From assembly GCF_002878395.1 (NCBI RefSeq), contig NC_061121.1, forward strand, positions 44,512,133 through 44,576,132: 64,000 bases of DNA, written 5' to 3'. The DNA is from Capsicum annuum (Eukaryota > Streptophyta > Magnoliopsida > Solanales > Solanaceae). The position numbers and the translations under genes were made by a program. The notes under the pieces are model-generated. The model worked only from the letters and a program-made list of their open reading frames with translations. It was not told the origin of the DNA and searched no databases. Shown here one piece after another: positions 55,294 through 64,000 of the stretch; the stretch's first letter is position 1, and every line of letters begins with the position of its first letter.

Positions 55294-55539
55294 ATGGGAA
55301 TCCTAACGAGGTCTTCAACATCAGGAGGTGTTCTAAAAGGTTATTGTGTAGTATACATAGGAGAGAATCAAATGAAGAGAGTTGTCGTGCCAGTATCATA
55401 CTTGAACCAACCATCATTTCAAAACTTGTTAGCTCAAGCTGAAGAAGAGTTTGGCTTTGATCATCCAATCGGTGGTCTTACAGTACATTGCAAAGAGGAT
55501 GTATTTATTGATTTAACTTGCTTCTTGAGGAGATTATAA
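55294..55539 (+). CDS. SAUR-family auxin-responsive protein (copy C, intact)
   Basis: ATG at 55294 (the upstream GTG at 55288 is not a plausible plant start) opens an 81-codon intronless frame ending TAA at 55537-55539. It begins [20 protein letters not shown] and carries the full core of short SAUR proteins: [54 protein letters not shown], ending FLRRL. Usual short SAURs are 80-100 residues, so it looks complete. Such proteins promote auxin-driven cell expansion. Copy A at 22352 is the same length but has a stop at codon 2. The gene is divergent to a dead kelch fragment, with transposon insertions upstream from 54971 leftward. Expression is unknown. Confidence 0.87.
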   Translation: MGILTRSSTSGGVLKGYCVVYIGENQMKRVVVPVSYLNQPSFQNLLAQAEEEFGFDHPIGGLTVHCKEDVFIDLTCFLRRL

Positions 55540-56601
55540 GTAGGACCATGGCGCAAATTCTTCTGCCCATGAAATTTTGTAAAGCTATAGGATTAGAATC
55601 AAGAAAGATGAGATATAGTAAATAGGTCATTTTGATATGAGTTGGACTTGACAAAAAAAGAAAACAATTCCTTGTTTTTTCTCAACCATTTTGTATAGAA
55701 GAAGTAAAGAAGGATTATCTGCTAGTAAAGATATAGCAAATAATGATTTAAGCAATTTTTTTCCAGTCACTTGAATAGAAGACTGAAACCTTTTATCATT
55801 TCATGTTTCCTCATTCAGTAATCAGTTGATATTTTGCCAGCTACACTGCTGGCTTTAATGATACTAGCAATTAAGTAAAATGATCACTACTTACTGCTCT
55901 TCGACCCTTCTTTATGTTACTGTATGTTAAAATTCCTAATTCTACAAGCTCCAAATCTCCAGATACATATTATATTTGAACATGCATCTGTGCAGGTAAA
56001 CTCCTTATTGTGTCTAATAGAAGCGAGAAAGAACTTTGAAATCACATGATTGTGAGATTAGCTTAGTTTCTTCACCTGAATATCTGGAATTAGGGAATTG
56101 CAGAATTTGATACTTTCTTTTGCATATTCTTCCTTCGTAATTTCTAAATTTAAGTTACCACTAATTCTAGAAGAGAAGCAAGAGAAAGGTATTTTGCTCT
56201 ATAAATATACCAAATTCTGTTTCCTTGACCAAATACACCATAGTAAAGGCTCTCCATAACTGGTTTAAACTTAACGCTACTTTAATCTTCATTCCACTCT
56301 TCATTCCACTAAGCATATTGTAGACAATGGTGTTTTCATTCTATGTAATTGCACTATAGAAAATCTTCTTGATTCATTATAACTTGCTAAACCACTTTAT
56401 TTTAACAGCTGGTTCATCTTGATATGTGACTTGTTTACATCCGAGTCATAAGCTAATTGAACTAAATACTTGTCAATATCTTGATATTTTTGTGACTATG
56501 CCGAGTCTATCGGAAATAGCCTCTCTACCTCCGAGATAGAGGTAATTTCTACGTATTCTCAACCCTCCCTATTGTTGAGATAAGAAAGTTGGTTATAAAG
56601 T
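55540..56601 (+). repeat. Downstream flank of SAUR copy C, paralogous to copy A and D
   Basis: Aligns with 22598-23592 and partly 39927-40480. Compared with A it has an extra block near 56005-56085 (CTTTGAAATCACATGATTGTG...), which is also found in D. No gene recognised. Confidence 0.8.
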
Positions 56602-56684
56602 TTATCGGAGTTATGGCTTGTTAGTACACCCTATAAGCATGTGTTGTTAGTTATAGAGATTAGTTGGAAGTGACAGCCGTCACT
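56602..56684 (+). repeat. Truncated short copia LTR (copy C)
   Basis: ATCGGAGTTATGGCTTGTTAGTACA... matches the first 80 bp of the LTR at 30440-30670. It is cut by the LTR beginning at 56685. Confidence 0.75.
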
Positions 56685-58129
56685 TGTAACACCCCGTATT
56701 TTTGGGCTAGAGTTTAGACCGTCGTTCCTACGTATATAGACCCGAACTGAATTATTCTTGTAACGCCCTGCATTTCGGGCTACAATATAGACCATGATTT
56801 CGATGCGTTGAAAATCCCGAAGCCATAAATCCTATGCCAATATGGCATGTTAATTATTTACATAGTATGTGAATCCATTCAAGCTTGAATTTAGACCATA
56901 GAGGTCCTTCAACTCAAGGACGACTTGAAACTATTTCGATCGATTAAGTTTTAGTGGACGTTGTAATTTGTGTCAGCTTCCATCGACCATAACTCCTTGA
57001 GTATGTCGAATTAGAGAGACTACTATGTGTCCAATGATAGGTCTTCGAGTTAGCTTTCCAACGATACCAATTTTGCTAAATTCTGGTAACCAAGCAAGAA
57101 GTTATGGCCTTTCAAAGTAGTAGGTGGTGCCTATGTAAACATAGGCAAAAGCATAGGTGGCACCTATGTAAACATAGGCGATAGCATAGAAGCGCCTATG
57201 TAAAGGTTTCAAGTGACTTAAACAATCCGTTTTTGGGGGTAAAATGGTCCTTTTCCACCCCTATATATACCACCAAGACGGGATTTAATCCCTCAAACAC
57301 CAAAATATTTTCATATTCATCAAATTATCTCAAGAACTCTCCTTAGGTTTTCAAAATAAAAACCCAATTAACTCAAGATTTAGCTGTGGTTTTTTGCAAC
57401 CAATTACATATTTGGAATCCCCAGAACGTAGGCATCAAGAATCACCTATCATATTCACATATAAAGGTACGTGGGGTTATCCAAAAATCTCATGGGTCTT
57501 TAAATTCATGTTTTACAAATGGGGGTTTTGAAACTAGGAATATAATTATGTTTTGAACATTTCTATAATATTGAATTTGGTCTTTAGGCCTACTTCCGAA
57601 CGATTTGACATATTATATATGTATAAGTGTGTGTTTCGAAAAGGTGATATTTTGAGAGCATGAATTATATGAAATTCCTCTCTTGATGTGAATTTGTTTT
57701 GAATGTGCATATGATGTAAATTGGTTGGAAATATCTTGAAAAACATGACATGAAATGTTTTAAGAATTGATATGATTTTGACTTGAAAACGATAGGGTTA
57801 TTTGTGTTAAAACATATTGATTACAATGGTTGAATGCGAAGAATAATGTGATATCAACGGCTTGCAAGTCGGGTATGATGATACCCTACAGAATATGATA
57901 TGTGATTGAATCAGATGAAAATTGAATGCATTGATTTTACATGAGATAGGTGGATGCCCGAAGAAGGCATTTGAGTGTAAGGGCTCATCGCTGGAAATCG
58001 TGTTTGCGGACAGGGGAATTTGGTACAAGACTATGTGATCTTGAGTACTTGACTTTATGTCATTCCCAAGTTGGGATTATAGGTAGGAGCTCGGGCTAAG
58101 TGATCTTGGGCACTACCATTGGGTCGAGA
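56685..58129 (+). repeat. 5' LTR (3' part missing) of the LARD-like element
   Basis: It begins TGTAACACCCCGTATTTTTG and contains a duplicated head at 56759. The palindrome-rich 57119-57206 block is inside. Similarity to the 3' LTR stops at GGGTCGAGACAC (58129). Confidence 0.8.
57119..57206 (+). repeat. Palindromic short repeats in the LARD-like 5' LTR
   Basis: Repeats of GGYGSYRCCTATGTAAACATAGGC type, where GCCTATGTAAACATAGGC is itself an imperfect palindrome. Three units are present here. The matching block in the 3' LTR is at 62570-62655. Confidence 0.8.
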
Positions 58130-61100
58130 CACTAGTCTATTAGTGCATCAATATGTGTTGATTCTGATGTAAATATTGATCCTGATGGAATCGTGCATTC
58201 CAGCTTAAGGTATTAAGTGTATCTTGTCCCTCTCAAAATCTTGTTACAGATGTGGACAATGTATAGCAGAATGTTAGAACTGTATTTCTACCTGAATAGT
58301 AGCATAAGTTAAAGTATTTTTGTCATGACCTATTGGTAGTGATATTAGACCAAGAAGTTGGTGATGTAAAGTCACAAAGTTATAAGTTAGAGTGAGGGTG
58401 ATTTTGTGTAAATGAATATTTTAGTTAAATAACTGATGTTTGAGGACGATTTAACCCTTTATAGTGATAAACCAATGTGGTAGCTAGCAGTGTTTGTGGA
58501 TGGTATGGTAGTCCATGGAGGAAGTGTTTTACTCAGATTTTTATTTATACAGAATAATATGTATATTCTTAGACCATTAAATATTATGTGTCAATTTTCT
58601 ATCCCTTGTAATCTGTAATCTTGTTATCATGGTGTTTTTGAAAAAATAAATTAAAGTCTAGTGAAGCCGTATGGGGCTCTTTTGATTCACTAGCATAGTT
58701 GACTTGTCATTCATCCCATTTTCTTGTTCAAAAAAAAATCAAAGACTAGTGAAGCCATGTGAGGCCTATTTCGATTGTCATTAAATGTGTGGTTCTTGTG
58801 TTGGTTGAATATATGTATAGCTGAATCTTTTTGCATGAGATAGAGTTGGTAATGAAGTGATTCATCCTTGTGTGTTATTAGTAGAAAGTAGAGAAGGAGT
58901 TGTTGTAAGGGTGATTTGTTGGTTACTTGAATGTGAAAATAGCTATATTAGTGAGTAAGTTATCATTATAGACTCATGGTTGTTTGAGGAATTTGAAGGT
59001 AGTGTAAATGTACGCTTGCGTAAGTAATTGTAATGTGAGAAAGCAGTATAAGTAGATACGATTGTATGTGGTTATAATATAAGGATAAGGTTGACCATGT
59101 CTATTAGGAGGCTTTAACCCCCTTGACCTTCTTTTGTTGGTAGTTGTAAACTAGTACTACTTATGAGAAGGTATGTAGTAAATTTTAAAGTATTTGGGAT
59201 AGAATGTTCCAATTTGATAAATTAGTATATTATGTTGCCCTCGTCATTGGTGGTAGATGATTGATGCTAGACTATTGGATTGAATCTAATGTAGGATGTG
59301 GTGGTAAATAGTGGCAAGAGTTTGATGATGCATGTTTTGTGGGATTAAGTTAGTAGGCTTAAGGTGCTGAAATAGTACATGCTAATGGATTATGATAAGG
59401 GAAAACCGTTAGGTCATGATCGATTATTGTGGTTATGAAGTTCTAGTGCACTAGTGTTTCGTGATATTTATTTATAGTTTCCAAGTGAAAATTTTGTGTA
59501 AGGTTGGGTTGTAAATCATGCATAGCACTAGATATTAAGTTTGAATAGTTGATATCCATGAAGGTGGATGTGATAATTTCTTGGTTAATGACACTAGTTA
59601 TATGGTAATGGAAGTGATCTAATAGGCTTGAACGGTGTATGAAATCGCTTAAGTTTAAGTTGATTCATAATGAAGTATAATGTTTAGGTATGGTGGGTAA
59701 ATATGCCCAAGGCGATATGGAGTTGTGGCATTTCTCTAAGACTATTACATGTTGCGTGTGACTAGTGGTACCGTTGAGTTGCTAGTTGGAAAAAGACTAG
59801 TTAGATGGTATATGGTGTTCTAGTGTTGAGCCTTTTGATGTGATTTTAATTCTCATAGTAAAGGGATATAAATTTGGAGTCGCAATAGTGCTAGGCTGTG
59901 TCGAAAGTGATATGGTTCATCAAAGGCTTGGTGATATCCATGTTAAGAGTTAGAATCTAAGTTTGAGTTTTGAAGGTTGAACTGATAGAAATAAGTGTGT
60001 AAGCATTATACTATGACTATTAGTGGCTATGGAAAGATAGAGTGTATCCCAGAAGGTAGTCATTTGGGTTAAGTTCTATGATATGCATGCATTGTCATTT
60101 TTTTCCTAGGCCCTAGAGTGCAATAAGTGTATTTCAGTTAGAATCTGGTAAAGGATCTCCGAAACTCTAGATGATGATGTGAAGTTGAGGGAGAGATAAT
60201 AGAACGAATGACCAAGTAAGGCTCTCAGATTGTAGTAGTGATGCAGTATGATTTAGAACATCAGAAAGTGAGGGTGGATCTCAACCAATTCCTACCTCAG
60301 TATTTTTTTTAGTTATCCGGATGCTTACTCATGCCCTACAATTCAGTTTCGTGATCATAGTTCATGATTTCGGTATATGATAGAGAGTCACGTACTCTTC
60401 TAGTTCAAAGATAATGAGTTCTAGTTCATTCAAGTAGTCGGAATCACATTCCTTATGTTATGAACTCTAGTTGAGGTCGTGTAACTCTTGACGCATGTAC
60501 TCACTCTTTATAGTGTGCTCAGTCCCGTATAAAGATCTTTTCACACTTGAGGGTCTTATGTTTTAACCTTTTAGTGACCCTTCCTATGCAATGATAATGG
60601 TGATGATGTAAATGTTCTTGTTGATAGAAGATCACAGTATGCTTGTTTAGATAAGGCCATAAGTATGAAGTAAGATTTGGGGTTAAGTTTTTGATACATG
60701 TGATGGTTAGTGGAAAAGTTTGTGTGCGTATGTCTTAGGGTAGCGCGTGGGAGTTATATTGATAATAGTTTAGAAACTATGTAAAGTATGTATTTATGGG
60801 TGTTTGCCTTGAAGTTAACATGTGGTTAAAAATTAGGCTTGAATTACATTTTGGGACTGTAGTGGAAGGTCGCAATATGCATTAGCGACTTCATATTAAG
60901 AATTCAGAGTAGTCATTGAAGTGGTAAGGCATGTTATACTTAGGATGTGATCTTTAAAATAGATATATAAGGTGGCATCATATGGTTTAGAATAATAGCG
61001 TGGTCTGTCTTGTTTTATATTTTTTTTTTGTGACTTAGAGTTAGGCTTGATCACGGCGAAGGGATTAAGTTATTTCTGACATTAGTAGAAAGATTTGTCA

Positions 61101-62134
61101 ATGCTCATATGAGAATTTTAAGCCGAGTTGAATGAATATGATATTAATTGGGAATAGTATAGTTAAGGGATATTTGGGAAGTGCTCTAAGCCTGAAAGTA
61201 AGAAATTGTATTGCCAAAGGTCTGAAAATTCTATCCTAATTTAGGAGTTATATGTCTACAGACTACAAAGTGGTGTCATTGTGGTGATTCCTTAGTGGGT
61301 GTCTTGTGTAATCCATACCCAAGATTCGTGGCTTCCTATTTCTTCTAGAACTTCCTTAGAGAGAGTGTTAGAGAGAATACTCCAGTTAAGTATGAAGGTC
61401 TAGCATAATTCAGTCTGTATAGTCAGTAAGTCAGTTTAACAAATAGATTCGCATGGCTTGTTTTCTCGTCTTTTCATTTATTCATGCTATCCAAAATATC
61501 AGACATGCTACTATTCCAAGATAGAGTATACTAGTAATTGCGAGTATAGATCAGTTCATGCGTCATGCATTAGATTCAAATTCCAAGGGTTCAGTTATGA
61601 TTCAAATCGTAGGTGCCCTGTGCATCGCCTCAGTTCCCCGAATATCTTAGTGAATTGAGCATTCATAGAGGGACATAGGGTCCCAAGGGGGAGGAAATAC
61701 CCCATTCAGCTGCATGTATAGATTTTTATTACAAGATTCACACAAGTTATCATTGCGTATTTAGTCATACGTAATATGAAAGTTCAGTTAGATATGCATG
61801 CATTAGAAATGCATGTTCAACAGAAAAGTCAGCTTCTTAGTGTATTCAGTTCTGCGTTCATGATAACAACTCAGTAACAAATCCATGCATCAGATATTCA
61901 TGATTCTTTATGAGAATTCAACCTATGAGTCGCTTCAGTTGTGTATTCCATGCATCAGATATGCACGTCCGGTATAGGAATTTAGAACATCAGTAGTTCC
62001 AGTCTTATAGTCATGTTTCAGATCAGTGTATTCTTTCTTAGAGAAACATATCATGTCCGCATTATTCCATATCTCTAAGCTTCAATATATTCCTACCCAT
62101 CATTTAAGGATGAATGATCCCAAGGGGGAGATAA
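58130..62134 (+). other. Non-coding interior of the LARD-like element
   Basis: 4 kb with stops in all frames. Two purine tracts with GGTCCCAAGGGGGAGG-type sequence occur: near 61681-61695, and at 62119-62133 just before the 3' LTR. No tRNA, rRNA or protein motif was recognised. Confidence 0.6.
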
Positions 62135-64000
62135 TGTAACACCCCATATTTTCGGGCTAGAGTTTAGACCGTCGTTCCTATGTATATAGACCTGAACTGA
62201 ATTATTCTTGTAACTCCTCGCATTTCGAGCTTCAATATAGCAATGATTTTGATGCGTTGATAATCCCAAAGCCATAAATCCTATGCCAATATGGCATGTT
62301 AATTATTTGCGTAGTATGTGAATCCATTCAAGCTTGAATTTAGACCATAGAGGTCCTTCAACTCAAGGACGAGTTGAAATTATTTTGATAGATTAAGTTT
62401 TAGTGGACGTTGTAATTTGTGTCAGCTTACATCGACCATAACTCTCCATATATGTTAAATTAGAGAGCTTACTATGTGTCAAATGATAGGTCTTTGAGTT
62501 AGCTTTCCAATGATACCAATTTTGCTAAAATCCGGCGCCTGAGCAAGAAGTTATGGCCTTTCAAAGTAGTAGGCGGCGCCTATGTAAACAAAGGTGATAA
62601 CATAGGCGGCGCCTATGTAAACATAGGCGATAGCATAGGCAGCGCCTATGTAAAGGTTTCAAGTGACCTAAACACTCTGTTTTGGGGGCAAAATTGTCCT
62701 TTTCTACCCCTATATATACCACCAACATGGGAATTAATCCTTCAAACACCAAAATATTATCAAATTCATCAAATTATCTCTAGAACACTCCTTAGGGTTT
62801 CAAAATAAAAACCCAATTAACTCAAGATTTAGCCGTGGGTTTTTGAAAACAATTACATATTTGGAATCCCCAGAATGTAGGCATCAAGAAGCACCTATCA
62901 TATTCGCATATAGAGGTACATGGGGTTATCCAAAAATCTCATGAGTCTTTAAATTCATGTTTTACAAATGGGGTTTTTGAAACTACGAATATAATTATGT
63001 TTTGAACATTTCTATAATATTGAATTTGATCTTTAGGCCTACTTCCGAACGATTTGACATATTATATATGTATAAGTGTGTATTTCGAAAAGTTGATATT
63101 TTGAGAGCATGAATTATATGAAATCCCTCTCTTGATGTGAATTAGTTTTGAATGTGCATATGATGTAAATTGTTTGAAAATATCTTTAAAAGCATGACAT
63201 AAAATGTTTTGAGAATTGATATGATTTTTACTTTAAAACGATAAGGTTATTTGTGTTGAAACATATTGAATACAATGGTTGAATCAGAAGAATAATGTGA
63301 TATCGATGGCTTGCAAGTCGGGTATGACGATACCCTACAGAATATGATATGTGATTGAATCAGATGAAATTTGAATGCATTGATTTTACATGAGATAGTT
63401 GGATGCCTGAAGAAGGAATTTGATTGTAAGGGTTCATCATGGAAACAATGTTTGCCGACACGGGAATTTGGTACCAGGCTAAGTGATCTTGAGTACTTTA
63501 CTTTATGTCATTCCCAAATTAGGATTATAGGTAGGATCCCGGGCTAAGTGATCTTGGACACTACCATTGGGTCGAGACACCATGCTGTGTGATCTTGTGT
63601 GTCTTCCCCTCACGTATACTCTAATCTCGGTGGCAATCGGGGTTTGATAGTTGGTGTAAATTATGTAGGGTATTCCATCTAGCTCAGCTGCATTTCATTG
63701 TTATTGAAAACAATTACATTATGCCCATGTATTTTCAAATGTTTTGATATGAAACTGCTTTATAATGACTCTCACCTATATTGTGTAAAAATATTATACT
63801 TCTGTTTTGATTTCTCTATGTACCAGTACTTTTGTATTGACCCCCTTCCCTTCCAGGTTTGGAGGAACAGTCTAGGGGTCTCGATAACCAGTAAATTTCT
63901 TCCGACAGATCACAAAATCAAGTGGTGAACCATTTATCACTTATTAGTTTTGGGTCTGCTGGGGGCCTCGTCCCTGTTTTCAGATAGAGATTGTTTCAGT
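62135..64000 (+). repeat. 3' LTR of the LARD-like element, and sequence to the window end
   Basis: Begins TGTAACACCCCATATTTTCGGG. Alignment with the 5' copy holds to about 63590. The remainder to 64000 has no counterpart in the 5' copy and is either the rest of the LTR or downstream DNA. The open frame at 63698-63928 has no recognisable motif. Confidence 0.7.

Larger units (their letters stand above)
56685..64000 (+). mobile_element. Large non-autonomous LTR element (LARD-like), runs to the window end
   Basis: Two long direct repeats, 56685-58129 and 62135-63590, both begin TGTAACACCCC and stay alignable for about 1.45 kb. A purine tract AAGGGGGAGATAA precedes the second one, fixing it as the 3' LTR. 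The 4-kb interior (58130-62134) is T/G-rich and has no reading frame longer than about 70 codons, so the element has no coding capacity. The 3' LTR continues at least to about 63590 and perhaps beyond the window. The 5' copy is cut short at 58129, so its LTR end and primer site are not identified. Confidence 0.8.

Noticed and set aside
62561..62752. Minus-strand frame with RRRLCYHLCLH repeats
   Set aside because: It is produced by the palindromic GCCTATGTAAACATAGGC repeats in the LTR.

Overview
The window looks like nuclear DNA of a flowering plant, in a repeat-dense (pericentromere-like) region. The evidence is spliced host gene fragments, plant-specific gene families (SAUR, F-box, SKIP11-type F-box/kelch), LTR retrotransposons of both superfamilies, a CACTA-type terminus ending CTTGTAGTG, a Helitron 3' end and a Mutator-like element. 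The repeat styles fit Solanaceae (tomato/potato/pepper relatives). That is a judgement from family resemblance, not a proof. Nothing prokaryotic or organellar was seen.

Layout. 1-7175: 3' part of a decayed Ty3/gypsy element of Tat type (RNase H, integrase, a 3' untranslated region full of tandem repeats, 2.2-kb 3' LTR). 7176-8195: right end of a CACTA transposon that cuts into a gene whose last two exons survive (8196-8589); this may be the RPA-like gene of a Helitron. 8590-20943: Helitron-like 3' sequence with a clear hairpin-CTAG end, split by a full-length decayed Ty1/copia Sirevirus-like element (9326-18173, TSD CAACA). 20944-30436: duplicated host segment 'copy A' (dead kelch gene, dead SAUR, flank) followed by an inserted minus-strand copia element (23595-30436, TSD AGTTG). 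30440-39926: a mosaic of a short copia LTR plus gag start, a Sirevirus 3' half, a 1500-bp Mutator-like element, a minus-strand non-autonomous LTR element and a solo LTR. 39927-46311: a partial copy (D) of the duplicated flank, then an F-box gene broken by two stacked LTR elements. 46607-48412: an intact SAUR gene on the minus strand and a decayed F-box/kelch gene on the plus strand. 48749-56684: duplicated segment 'copy C' (kelch fragment minus, SAUR plus) interrupted by a LINE-like gag-only retroposon and a minus-strand gypsy element. 56685-64000: a large non-autonomous Ty3-like LTR element with no coding capacity, running to or past the window end.

Only two host genes look intact, both small SAUR-family genes (46607-46993 minus; 55294-55539 plus). 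The host story is repeated duplication of a divergent kelch/SAUR module: A dead, C with a live SAUR, B a mirror-image kelch/SAUR pair with a different SAUR, D flank only. Later transposon insertions tore it apart. Many insertions can be ordered, because exact target-site duplications and comparison of A with C show which sequences were present before the duplication.
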